Assembly (NCBI GenBank): GCA_021736135.1
Contig: JAIPGO010000029.1
Location: 1 to 38,632, forward strand
From: Candidatus Cloacimonadota bacterium
Lineage (GTDB): Bacteria > Cloacimonadota > Cloacimonadia > Cloacimonadales > TCS61
Direction of reading: 5' to 3'
Length of the DNA: 38,632 bases
Shown: in pieces, positions 8,193 through 15,989 of the stretch
Position numbering within the stretch: position 1 is the stretch's first letter
Layout of the letters: each line of letters starts with the position of its first letter
Position numbers and translations under genes: made by a program
Notes under the pieces: model-generated
Database searches by the model: none
The model's input: the letters and a program-made list of their open reading frames with translations, nothing else
Told to the model about the DNA's origin: nothing

Positions 8193-8206
8193 ATAATATA
8201 ACTTAC

Positions 8207-9028
8207 TTAGCGGTAATAGTTTTTTACAGCCGAGGAAACCATTACGCAGGTCATCAGATATCTATACATTTCCAGGGGATCTTTAGCAGTAAAGCTGATA
8301 GTGCGTTCAGTGATCTTCATCACGCCCGGTATCATCTGCAGGGCGTAAGCAATATTTGTATCAATGAGATCTAATTCCATGGTCAATTGCTGGGGGACGG
8401 GCATCAACCAGGGCTGATAATCCGTTATTTTTTTCCCGGCTTCATACAGGTTTAAAAGCAATTCATGCCAGGGCTGAAATTCTGCTGCATAACGAGAGAT
8501 CACTTTCTTGCTTTCCAGATAAGCCAGGTCTGGTGTCAGGTTTTTCCGCATCCATTCAATTCCCGCATCATCGGAATACATAAAAAGCAGAGGTACTCCA
8601 TAATGCGCTGCCAGCATGGCGTTTATATGCGCTTCCGAAACCTCGGAACCATTGAGCCTGATCTGATAAAAACTGCTGGAAGAATAGGTGTGATCCATAT
8701 TACCGCGCTGTCCCACCGGTGCATGATAACCCAGAAATATTACCCCGTCATAACCTGCATTAATACCTTCCATCATATATAAATGCCGCGGATAACCACT
8801 GACCAGCAGTGTGTCACTTGTGAGTTTTTCATAGATTATGTTATTACCGTCAGCATGAGAATCGCAAAGAACGATCTCCGCCGCCGGGATCACCTGATAA
8901 ATTCCTCTCAGAAATTCATTGATCTGGTCGGTTATCAGTTCGTTATAGCGCTGGCTTCCAAAAACCTGCTGCCAGTTGCAGACTCCGCCCATACCTTCAT
9001 AATCAAAGGAAATGAATAACTTTTTCAT
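8207..9028 (-). CDS. dppA: M55-family D-aminopeptidase (DppA-like)
   Basis: The start is ATG at 9028 with GGAGG five bases upstream; a longer in-frame start exists but has no binding site. The 273-residue protein has the zinc ligands of peptidase family M55: Asp9 and Glu11 in FDYEGMGGV, His58 in CDSHADG, His102 in LGYHAP and Glu132 in SEAHINA. His113 in NMDHTYS sits at the place of the catalytic-region histidine. Family members release N-terminal D-amino acids from short peptides and can recycle D-Ala peptides from peptidoglycan. No signal peptide is seen, so it is cytoplasmic. No dipeptide transporter genes are adjacent, unlike the Bacillus dpp operon. Confidence 0.88.
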   Translation of the reverse strand: MKKLFISFDYEGMGGVCNWQQVFGSQRYNELITDQINEFLRGIYQVIPAAEIVLCDSHADGNNIIYEKLTSDTLLVSGYPRHLYMMEGINAGYDGVIFLGYHAPVGQRGNMDHTYSSSSFYQIRLNGSEVSEAHINAMLAAHYGVPLLFMYSDDAGIEWMRKNLTPDLAYLESKKVISRYAAEFQPWHELLLNLYEAGKKITDYQPWLMPVPQQLTMELDLIDTNIAYALQMIPGVMKITERTISFTAKDPLEMYRYLMTCVMVSSAVKNYYR

Positions 9029-9127
9029 CTTGCCTCCATAATGTAATTCCGGTTCAGGGAAATTTAATGGCAAGATTTTTTTATAATGCAGTCTTTGCTG
9101 AGGGCAATTTACTCTGTCTCCCAGCCT

Positions 9128-9178
9128 TATACTCGACTACGTCTCGTTGCATTAACAATGTTAATGTACTCCAAAAAT
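9128..9178. repeat. TTTTGGAGT-family hairpin repeat, solo copy
   Basis: Read on the minus strand it begins TTTTTGGAGT, followed by a palindrome with 7-bp arms (CATTAAC at 9150-9156, GTTAATG at 9160-9166) and a CGAG-containing tail. The anchor matches the copies at 11702-11840 and 13089-13208, but the hairpin stem is different. Confidence 0.6.
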
Positions 9179-9244
9179 AAATCTAATTGACACTATATCA
9201 CACTGTTATAAAAGAAATCGGTGAAAAAACGGCAGGAGAGTATT

Positions 9245-10351
9245 ATGTCAGCAGGTTCTAAAAGAAAAGATTTTGTGCCAGATTTCAGAGACAATGATGC
9301 TTTTTTAAAGCAGGAAGCACAGCGCGTGATTAAAGAGCGTAAGGAACTGGGAATGGAAAATCTGGTCGGCAATCTGGAAGCGGTGATCATTAATACGGAA
9401 CCGGGAAATCAGAAACCAGCAGTACAGGAATTTCTTGATCACACAGGTTATGATTTTGCTTATGCTTATGAGGAAAAATCTTTTATTACTGCGGTTCTGA
9501 CTTTATCCGGCTCTGCCGACATTCTGATGCGCAGCCGTAAAAAAACGGAAAACCCCTTTCGGGAATTTAATCTGCACCCCAGTTCAAAACATCTGCCCGA
9601 TACCCGACTGGAAACTTTTGTGTTTTCCTGTCAAGATGTCGCAAAATATTTCGAGATCCAAAAGAATAGAGGGGTGAGTTTTCTGGAAAGCTCTGAAAAT
9701 GATAATTACATCTTTCTGCAAACCCGGCCTTCGCTATATACCGGAGTTGCGGTCGGACTGCTCCAGTGGTTCAAGAAAAAAAACTCATATCTCACTCCTG
9801 AATGCAAAATGCTGGACTGGAAATTTATTAAACCTGCCAGAGAATATCTAAAGAATATCGGCAAACTTGATCATACGGCTACCAGGGTTAAAGCCGAAGA
9901 ACGTGACGCCGCTATCATAGAATTCATGGAACTTACCAACTACAATTTTGATCTGGCGATCTACGTTAAAAGCCTTAATTCAATAACAAATGTTGCCCGG
10001 CTCTCAGCACCGGATTTTGCTATGGTGTTCACTTCCGGAATTGCACCTTTCAAAAGCCTGGAAGAATCCGGTCCCACGGAAAAATTCATCTATAATTATG
10101 GCGCACGCACTCATCATCTGGCATTTATCACCCAGAATATTGAAGAAACATACCGCTTCCTGGGTTATGACGGACTGCAATATCTGATCGAACTTATCGG
10201 TTCTCCGGATCAGGGCTTGAAGCAGACTTTTACGGTTGCCTCATCACACACACTGCTGGTGAACGAATATATTTACCGTTACGGAGATTTTACCGGATTC
10301 TTTACGAAAGAAAATGTGACCCTGCTCACCGAAGCTACTGAAAAACAGTAA
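9245..10351 (+). CDS. 4-hydroxyphenylpyruvate dioxygenase-like VOC protein
   Basis: The start is ATG at 9245 with AGGAG six bases upstream. The 368-residue protein has two vicinal-oxygen-chelate halves. The C-terminal half retains the likely iron triad of HPPD: His210 (KLDHTATRV), His291 (RTHHLAFIT) and Glu341 (LLVNEYIYRYG). It also has the HPPD-like LIGSPDQGLKQTFT stretch and a GFFTKENVTLLTEA ending. The His spacing matches HPPD, but the closing helix lacks the family's usual GGFGKGNF wording, so substrate may differ. HPPD needs O2, which would be odd for a strict anaerobe. Co-location with ornithine aminotransferase hints at amino-acid or keto-acid metabolism, without proof of a shared pathway. 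Confidence 0.7.
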   Translation: MSAGSKRKDFVPDFRDNDAFLKQEAQRVIKERKELGMENLVGNLEAVIINTEPGNQKPAVQEFLDHTGYDFAYAYEEKSFITAVLTLSGSADILMRSRKKTENPFREFNLHPSSKHLPDTRLETFVFSCQDVAKYFEIQKNRGVSFLESSENDNYIFLQTRPSLYTGVAVGLLQWFKKKNSYLTPECKMLDWKFIKPAREYLKNIGKLDHTATRVKAEERDAAIIEFMELTNYNFDLAIYVKSLNSITNVARLSAPDFAMVFTSGIAPFKSLEESGPTEKFIYNYGARTHHLAFITQNIEETYRFLGYDGLQYLIELIGSPDQGLKQTFTVASSHTLLVNEYIYRYGDFTGFFTKENVTLLTEATEKQ

Positions 10352-10356
10352 AATAT

Positions 10357-10384
10357 TTGACACTAAAGCAATGGGCAATAATAA
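10357..10384 (+). promoter_or_regulatory. Candidate promoter of ornithine aminotransferase
   Basis: TTGACA (10357-10362), a 16-bp spacer and TAATAA (10379-10384) lie between the VOC gene stop and the rocD start, 33 bases before the ATG. Confidence 0.5.
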
Positions 10385-10417
10385 GACAGATAAAATAAAT
10401 ATTGATTAGGAGGCATA

Positions 10418-11659
10418 ATGGCTGAACTTGTTTATGGAAAAATTTCCAGTCAGGAGTCTATCAGGCTGGAAGAAACTTATGGTGCACATAATTATCATCC
10501 GCTGCCGGTTGTAATTGCCAAAGGGAAGGGACCTTTTGTCTGGGACCCCGAAGGTAACCAGTATTACGATTTTCTTTCTGCCTATTCCGCAGTTAATCAG
10601 GGTCATTGTCACCCTGTAATAATTCAAGCGCTCATCGATCAGGCTCGTGAACTGACCCTGACCAGTAGAGCTTTTTTCAATAATAAGCTGGGGGAATACG
10701 AAAAATTTATCACTGAATTCTTCGGTTATGAAATGGTGCTTCCCATGAATACCGGCGCTGAAGCTGTGGAAACTGCTATGAAACTCAGCCGTAAATGGGG
10801 TTATCAGAAGAAAGGCATTCCGGAAAACGAAGCTATCCTCATTTTTGCCGAAAATAACTTCCACGGCCGCACGATCAGCATTGTTTCCGCTTCCACAGAT
10901 CCCACTGCCTATAAAGAATATGGCCCATTTACTCCCGGCATTGAGATCATCCCTTATAATGATACCGCAGCCCTGGAAAAAATCCTGGCAGAAAAAGGCG
11001 ACAAAGTGGCGGCATTTATCGTGGAACCCATCCAGGGCGAAGCTGGCGTTTATGTTCCAGATGCAGGCTATTTGAAAAAATGCCTTGATATCTGTCATCA
11101 GCATAACGTGCTTTTCGTAGCTGATGAAGTCCAGACGGGAATTGCCCGTACGGGACGTTTGCTGGCATCAGACTGGGAAGATATACATCCGGACATCGTG
11201 ATCCTCGGTAAAGCTATTTCCGGTGGTGTACTGCCCGTTTCGGCAGTTCTCTCCTCTCGCGAAATTATGATGTGCATCAAGCCGGGAGAACATGGTTCCA
11301 CTTTCGGCGGTTTTCCTTTAGCCTGTGCTGTTGCCAAAGCAGCGCTGGAAGTGATACGTGACGAACATCTGACGGAAAAAGCAGAAAAACTGGGCAAAAT
11401 ATTCCGCGCTGAAATGGAAAAGATAGACAGCCCCATGATCGAACTAGTTCGCGGTAAAGGACTTCTTAATGCCGTGATCATCAAACCCACCAATGGCGTT
11501 GAAGCCTGGGACGTTTGCGTGAAAATGAAAGAAAATGGCGTTCTGGCCAAACCCACACATGACCACATCATCCGTTTTGCCCCACCCCTCGTAATCACCG
11601 AAAAAGAACTGATGGATGCCATCAAACGCATCAAAGACACGATACTAAGCTTTAGTTAA
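10418..11659 (+). CDS. rocD: Ornithine--oxo-acid aminotransferase (class III, PLP)
   Basis: This 413-residue protein is preceded by AGGAGG. It is a full-length class III aminotransferase of the ornithine subgroup: early [17 protein letters not shown] and [15 protein letters not shown] are typical of ornithine delta-aminotransferases. [13 protein letters not shown] binds the cofactor phosphate, Asp236 (FVADEVQTG) contacts the pyridine nitrogen, and Lys265 ([10 protein letters not shown]) should form the Schiff base. It would convert ornithine and 2-oxoglutarate to glutamate semialdehyde and glutamate, linking arginine breakdown to proline and glutamate. It probably has its own promoter and ends in a strong terminator. 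Confidence 0.92.
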   Translation: MAELVYGKISSQESIRLEETYGAHNYHPLPVVIAKGKGPFVWDPEGNQYYDFLSAYSAVNQGHCHPVIIQALIDQARELTLTSRAFFNNKLGEYEKFITEFFGYEMVLPMNTGAEAVETAMKLSRKWGYQKKGIPENEAILIFAENNFHGRTISIVSASTDPTAYKEYGPFTPGIEIIPYNDTAALEKILAEKGDKVAAFIVEPIQGEAGVYVPDAGYLKKCLDICHQHNVLFVADEVQTGIARTGRLLASDWEDIHPDIVILGKAISGGVLPVSAVLSSREIMMCIKPGEHGSTFGGFPLACAVAKAALEVIRDEHLTEKAEKLGKIFRAEMEKIDSPMIELVRGKGLLNAVIIKPTNGVEAWDVCVKMKENGVLAKPTHDHIIRFAPPLVITEKELMDAIKRIKDTILSFS

Positions 11660-11676
11660 AATAATTAGTTTTATGT

Positions 11677-11705
11677 GGGGGCGAATAATCATTCGCTCCC
11701 ATTTT
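11677..11705 (+). terminator. Rho-independent terminator after rocD
   Basis: A 10-bp stem (11677-11686 with 11691-11700, one G-T pair) with an AATC loop is followed by ATTTT, 17 bases past the rocD stop. Confidence 0.75.
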
Positions 11706-11840
11706 GGAGTGCATTAGCTCTCGCTAATGCAAGAAAACGAAGTTTTCTGAAAGCGTCAGTACTCCGCTTTGAAAGTTTAAGCAAAATGTTCTCTCTCGCC
11801 TGCGGCTCGACGCATTGACACTGTCAATGCACTCCAAAAA
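11702..11840. repeat. TTTTGGAGT-family repeat, full copy with inverted ends
   Basis: The ends are inverted copies: TTTTGGAGTGCATT at the left, AATGCACTCCAAAA at the right. Inside are three small palindromes: GCATTAGC/GCTAATGC (11711-11730), AGAAAAC/GTTTTCT (11732-11748) and GCATTGAC/GTCAATGC (11812-11830). The stretch with the AGAAAAC palindrome matches the tandem units at 6201-6598. The right end is nearly identical over about 45 bp to 13142-13190. The repeat runs into the coding remnant at 11841-11906. Confidence 0.8.
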
Positions 11841-11906
11841 AGTCACCGAAGAAAAGCAGACGGCTGCCAGAAGAAAAAATATCAGTAAAAATACTATCTT
11901 TTTCAT
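11724..11906 (-). pseudogene. Remnant of a secreted-protein gene cut by the hairpin repeat
   Basis: ATG at 11906 overlaps the stop of the preceding gene as ATGA, a normal coupled start. The first 22 codons (MKKIVFLLIFFLLAAVCFSS and on) are a good signal peptide resembling that of its neighbour (MKRIIFLLIVLTMAAICLG). At 11840 the frame runs directly into the TTTTGGAGT repeat and reads repeat sequence until a stop at 11724. I infer a truncated paralogue of the upstream secreted protein, with the remainder deleted or displaced. A real 60-residue secreted peptide is possible but less likely. Confidence 0.55.
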
Positions 11907-12988
11907 AATCCCCACTTCTCATAATTCTTACGGACTAAATCAATTCTACTTTCAACTCTGATTTTAAAATCATTGTAAGGTCTTTCTTTAAAAAAATTTG
12001 ATTCCCGTATCTGTTCGTGTCTTGGAAGATCACTTAGATAATATTTATCCCAGAATATGTCTTTGGCAAAAACAGATCTTGTAAGAAATGTCTTACTATC
12101 AAGCTGATTAATGAGTAGATCATCTTTCCCAATCAGAAGGCAACTTTCTGAAGATGTTTCATAATATAATTTCTTTATAGTATTATTCCCTCTATATTGA
12201 TACGTTCTGGTTAAAACTGATCCCGAACACAATGGAATTAGGTATTCTTTACCAGGTTCTAATGGATTAATACCGGATTTACCAACCGGTCCATCATCAT
12301 AATAACAAGTAGAAATAGTAATTGATTTATCCGGGAAGATATTACCAAATGCTTCCTTAACATTTATTGTTGCAAAAAGTATATTGTCTATACTGTTGGG
12401 GTCTTCCGGTATGCACCTCATACTTTCAGAATATATCACTGTTCCCCGTATCCAGATGGCACCAATAACATTAGTCAATAATCTCAGATCCGGATGCATT
12501 TGCTCAATTCTTGGAAGTAATCTATCCATCAGATATAAAGGTTGCATAAAATAATACAACGAAGTATGTTCAGTAACATCTTTATTTCTGAATGGTTTGA
12601 ATGACAATTTCAGTGCAGCATCTTTTGGAATTACATTCTCAGATACTGTAAAATTATTTATTAAAAAATACTCACTATAGTATAAAGGAATCGCATTTTT
12701 TGCTAACCAGTTCAGATAACAAAAACTCAAAAGCTTTTCTTCAGTTAAAGATGCTATGTAACTTTCTACATATCCTTTTAGTTCATTATTATCTAAACCT
12801 GAATTGCTAAGCTCTTCAGCATATTCATAATAAAACTTAAATAAATCCTCCAATTCTTTCGGATAATCATCCGGTAATTCATTATAATACAGCTTCTTCG
12901 GCATAATCTTTTTCTCTTCCAGATCGTTATTGCCCAGACATATGGCTGCCATGGTCAAGACTATCAGTAAGAATATTATCCTCTTCAT
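11903..12988 (-). CDS. Secreted protein of unknown function
   Basis: This 361-residue protein has GGAG five bases before ATG and a signal peptide (MKRIIFLLIVLTMAAICLG). The mature part is rich in charged and aromatic residues, with helical-looking N-terminal half (ELEDLFKFYYEYAEELSNSG) and a beta-rich second half containing GAIWIRGTVIYSES and PLEPGKEYLIPLCSGS. I do not recognise a family or catalytic motif. The downstream coupled remnant has a related signal peptide, so the locus may once have held two paralogues. It is flanked on both sides by hairpin repeats. Confidence 0.7.
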   Translation of the reverse strand: MKRIIFLLIVLTMAAICLGNNDLEEKKIMPKKLYYNELPDDYPKELEDLFKFYYEYAEELSNSGLDNNELKGYVESYIASLTEEKLLSFCYLNWLAKNAIPLYYSEYFLINNFTVSENVIPKDAALKLSFKPFRNKDVTEHTSLYYFMQPLYLMDRLLPRIEQMHPDLRLLTNVIGAIWIRGTVIYSESMRCIPEDPNSIDNILFATINVKEAFGNIFPDKSITISTCYYDDGPVGKSGINPLEPGKEYLIPLCSGSVLTRTYQYRGNNTIKKLYYETSSESCLLIGKDDLLINQLDSKTFLTRSVFAKDIFWDKYYLSDLPRHEQIRESNFFKERPYNDFKIRVESRIDLVRKNYEKWGL

Positions 12989-13088
12989 CTGTTCTCCTCT
13001 TGTTTATCAATTCCACGTAAGCATAAAACTGTTATTTGTTTCATCCTGTCAAATTATACTTTATGTTTCTATACCATCAGGTTTTTGT

Positions 13089-13208
13089 AGATCAATCTTT
13101 CCAGATTGATCTTTTTTTGCTTAATCAAGATGATTAAGCTACAAGCTCTTGCCTGCGACTCGACGCATTGACACTGTCAATGCACTCCAAAAATACACTC
13201 CAAAAATG
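13089..13208. repeat. TTTTGGAGT-family repeat, multi-hairpin copy
   Basis: Three palindromes stand in a row: AGATCAATCT/AGATTGATCT (13089-13112), GCTTAATCA/TGATTAAGC (13119-13139) and GCATTGAC/GTCAATGC (13165-13183). They are followed by two CACTCCAAAAAT boxes (13183-13208). The right part is nearly identical to 11795-11840. The first hairpin is followed by a T run on the plus strand and could act as a terminator, although no plus-strand gene lies upstream. Confidence 0.75.
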
Positions 13209-13325
13209 TATTCCCAAAAACCAACTTGACAGATAAATACAAATTCTGCACTTATGGTTACCAGATAGATTAATTCTCATTAAGTTTTTTTTACTTTTTT
13301 TCATTACTTTTATTTGTAAGTACTC
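13209..13325. other. Intergenic AT-rich stretch, no gene seen
   Basis: T-rich runs occur around 13285-13315. A TTGACA at about 13227 lacks a good -10 partner. Nothing codes here. Confidence 0.4.
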
Positions 13326-13437
13326 AATAGGTTGGTAAGAGGTGGGTCTTTAGTACCGTCACAGTGAACGGCATAACATTATTTTGTTATGCCGTTCACT
13401 GTGACGGTACTAAAGACCCACCTCTTACCAACCTATT
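13326..13437. repeat. Perfect 53-bp inverted repeat (giant hairpin)
   Basis: The arms at 13326-13378 and 13385-13437 are perfectly complementary over 53 bp around a 6-nt loop (TTATTT). Base 13325 and base 13438 do not pair, so the palindrome has sharp ends. It encodes nothing. Perfect arms of this length imply a recent origin or ongoing correction, as in palindromic miniature mobile elements. Confidence 0.95.
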
Positions 13438-13554
13438 AATAACCTCAAAAGTATTTATCTGAAACTTAACTGGAGATCCTGAATGTAATTACAAGGTTAT
13501 TTTAGAGAATGAGTGGTTATTTTGTCAAATGTTTTTTGGGTATTTTGGGTGGGA

Positions 13555-13665
13555 AATCGTGAAATAAGCCTAATAGGACTAATACGCCTTATATATCTGA
13601 GAAGCCTTATACTTTTTTTATTAGTCAGGCTTATTGGGCTTATAAGGCCTATTTATTGGGAGAGC
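13555..13665. repeat. Degenerate short-period repeat rich in CCTAATA / CTTATA words
   Basis: Words such as AGCCTAATAGG, GCCTTATA, GGCTTATTGGGC and CTTATAAGGCC recur with a period near 9 bases. They are mutually complementary, so either strand can fold. A plus-strand open frame across it (LIGLIRLIYL...) is a by-product. Confidence 0.55.
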
Positions 13666-13672
13666 TTCGGGG

Positions 13673-15853
13673 TCAGATCTGATATACTTCGAGGATACTG
13701 TTAATCTTCAGCAGAGCACTGGTGAGGTTTTTGATCTGTTTACGATCCGTTACTTCCACCACCAGGGTAATATGTTCATGGTCACCGCTTAATTGGGAGG
13801 AACTGGTATGAGTTTTAATTTTCTGCTGGGAAAGCAGGGTTGTGATATCATAATTAAGGCGGGGACGGGGCAGAGCGATCAACAGCAGTCGAATGACCTG
13901 GTTTAAGGTTTTGTCCGGTTTCTGCCAGAGGAGGTGCATGATGCGGTGCGGTTCTTTCTGGCGTAATTGCTGGAAGGCGGGATTGGCGCAATCCTGGCGG
14001 TGTACGCTAAGACCTCGACCGCGCGTGATATAGCCGATAATATCATCGCCGGGCAGAGGGTTACAGCAGTGTGCAAAATGCATCATCAGGTTTTCGAGAC
14101 CCTGGATTTCGATGAATGGCTGGGATGCATCTACGGAGAAATCTTTATCCTGAGCCGGCAGGCTAATGCTTTCCGGTTGTTTATGAGTTGGTTGCAAAAT
14201 ATCAAGAGCTTTATCGATGAGAATATTGCCCTGTCCCAGGTCCGCATAAAGAGCGAGAGCACCGGAAAGCTTTAAAGATTGAGCCAGAGTCAGCACATCC
14301 TGATCGGTAATATGCAGGTCATGTTTTCGGATTTCTTTTTCGAAGATGCTTTTTCCGAGTATTACGGCATCTTCGGTTTCCCGCTGGCGGAACCAGGCGC
14401 GCACGCGCTGCTGGGCGCGGGGAGTAGTTAGAATTTCGAGCCAGTCCTTACTGGGACGCACGTTACGGGCAGTTACAATGGCAATCTGGTCACCATCCTG
14501 AAGCTGATAGCGCAGGGAAACATGCCTGCCGTTAACTTTAGCGCTAAGGCAGTGAAGCCCTACTTCGGAATGTACGGCAAAAGCAAAATCAAGGGGAGTA
14601 GAACCAAGGGGCAGTTCCAGATAATCGGAATCAGGGGTTTTGACGATGATCTTATCCTTAAAGAACTTCTCTTTTAAGGAATGAATGAAATTTTCCGGAT
14701 TATCCTGACGATAAAGAGTGATCAATTCCCGCAGCCAGGTAACCTGTTCGTCAAAAGCTTTATCCAGTCGGGGACGGGAAGAGGAATCAATATGTTCCAG
14801 ATGGGCAAATTCCTTATATTTCCAGTGTGCGGCAGGACCTTCTTCGGCATAAATATGCATTTCCCGGGTGCGAATTTGAATTTCCACCTTTTTGTTCTCA
14901 GCGGAAATTACTACCTGATGCAGCGACTGGTAGCCGTTTGATTTAGGTTGGGTGATATAGTCTTTATATGTAAGGGGCAGAGGCTGAAAAACCGTATTAA
15001 TAATACCCAGGGCAGTGAAACAGTCTTCCACCTGCGATGTGATTATCCTGATGGCATAATAGTCATTGATCTCGTCATAAGTAATGTTCCGCTGCACTTT
15101 TTTGCGGAAAATAGACCAGAAATGCTTACTGCGCCCGTTGATATCAGCTTCGATCTCTTCTACTTCGAGTAGATTATACACGGTGCTGATAAATTCATTG
15201 ATATAAGAATCCCGGGATGATTTTTTTTCTTTCACCACCTGGTGCAATTCGCGGTAAATTTCAGGATAGAGATATTTGAGGCAAAGGTCTTCCATTTCCC
15301 GTTTAATATCCTGCAGCCCGAATCTGTTTGCCAGGGGAATATAAATGGCAAGCGTTTCACGGGCAATGCTGCGCCGTTTGGCAACTTTCAGATGGTGAAG
15401 GGTGCGCATATTATGCAGGCGGTCGGCAATTTTAATAAAGACAACGCGTACGTCCCTGGTAATTGCCAGCAGGAATTTACGATAGTTTTCCGCTTTTTTA
15501 GCCGATTTTCCGGCTTCTTCAGGAAGATCGGTGATCTTAGTGAGGGCATCCACCAGGTAAGCTATTTCCTCACCGTAAAACTCTTTTACTTCCGGCACTG
15601 TTAACGAGGAATCTTCTACCACGTCATGCAGAATCGCAGCAATAATGCTCTGGGCATCAAACCCCAACTCGGCGATGATATAAGCAACGTTCAGCGGATG
15701 GATGATATAATCTTCGCCGGAAGCGCGTTTCTGATCCAGGTGCGCACGTTCTGCCAGGTCAAGTGCCCGGTTGATATTTTTCATATCCAGCCGGGGATTG
15801 ACCTCCAGGATCATCTTCTGAAAATTTGACCTTGTTATCCGCGGATATTCCAT
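13673..15853 (-). CDS. rel: Bifunctional (p)ppGpp synthetase/hydrolase (RelA/SpoT homologue)
   Basis: This 726-residue protein is the usual length for a long RSH enzyme. The HD hydrolase domain is intact: His52 in IIHPLNVAYI, the His76-Asp77 and Glu80-Asp81 pairs in LHDVVEDS, and RLHNMRTL. The synthetase domain follows at about residues 220-340 (YDEINDYYAIRII, SNGYQSLHQVV). Next come TGS (about 395-455, GSTPLDFAFAVHSEVG), a Cys-rich CCNPLPGDDI segment and a C-terminal ACT domain. It should make and degrade the stringent-response alarmone. ATG at 15853 has only a distant GAGGT, but a later Met has none. It stands alone and lies next to the repeat zone. Confidence 0.95.
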   Translation of the reverse strand: MEYPRITRSNFQKMILEVNPRLDMKNINRALDLAERAHLDQKRASGEDYIIHPLNVAYIIAELGFDAQSIIAAILHDVVEDSSLTVPEVKEFYGEEIAYLVDALTKITDLPEEAGKSAKKAENYRKFLLAITRDVRVVFIKIADRLHNMRTLHHLKVAKRRSIARETLAIYIPLANRFGLQDIKREMEDLCLKYLYPEIYRELHQVVKEKKSSRDSYINEFISTVYNLLEVEEIEADINGRSKHFWSIFRKKVQRNITYDEINDYYAIRIITSQVEDCFTALGIINTVFQPLPLTYKDYITQPKSNGYQSLHQVVISAENKKVEIQIRTREMHIYAEEGPAAHWKYKEFAHLEHIDSSSRPRLDKAFDEQVTWLRELITLYRQDNPENFIHSLKEKFFKDKIIVKTPDSDYLELPLGSTPLDFAFAVHSEVGLHCLSAKVNGRHVSLRYQLQDGDQIAIVTARNVRPSKDWLEILTTPRAQQRVRAWFRQRETEDAVILGKSIFEKEIRKHDLHITDQDVLTLAQSLKLSGALALYADLGQGNILIDKALDILQPTHKQPESISLPAQDKDFSVDASQPFIEIQGLENLMMHFAHCCNPLPGDDIIGYITRGRGLSVHRQDCANPAFQQLRQKEPHRIMHLLWQKPDKTLNQVIRLLLIALPRPRLNYDITTLLSQQKIKTHTSSSQLSGDHEHITLVVEVTDRKQIKNLTSALLKINSILEVYQI

Positions 15854-15933
15854 AACTCTATTTTTTTACCTCGGATATTACAAAGAAATTAGTGCTTCAG
15901 CAGTCAAGCAGAAGCTGAGTTTACTGAGCACCT

Positions 15934-15965
15934 AAAAAAAAAGAGCAGATATTTCTATCTGCTCT
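15934..15965 (-). terminator. Strong terminator of the thiol-redox operon
   Basis: On the minus strand a perfect 10-bp stem (AGAGCAGATA/TATCTGCTCT, GAAA loop) is followed by nine Ts, 24 bases past the stop codon at 15990. Confidence 0.9.
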
Positions 15966-15989
15966 ATTACTTTATAAATTCCGGTTAGA

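Noticed and set aside
10406-11104. 232-residue minus-strand frame opposite rocD
   Set aside because: Shadow of a clear ornithine aminotransferase gene in the other strand.
13089-13118. Plus-strand intrinsic terminator
   Set aside because: It has the right shape, but no plus-strand gene lies upstream; it is better explained as one hairpin of the repeat family.
13513-13704. Plus-strand frame with LIGLIRLIYLRSL repeats
   Set aside because: It reads through the degenerate 9-base repeat and into the end of rel on the other strand.
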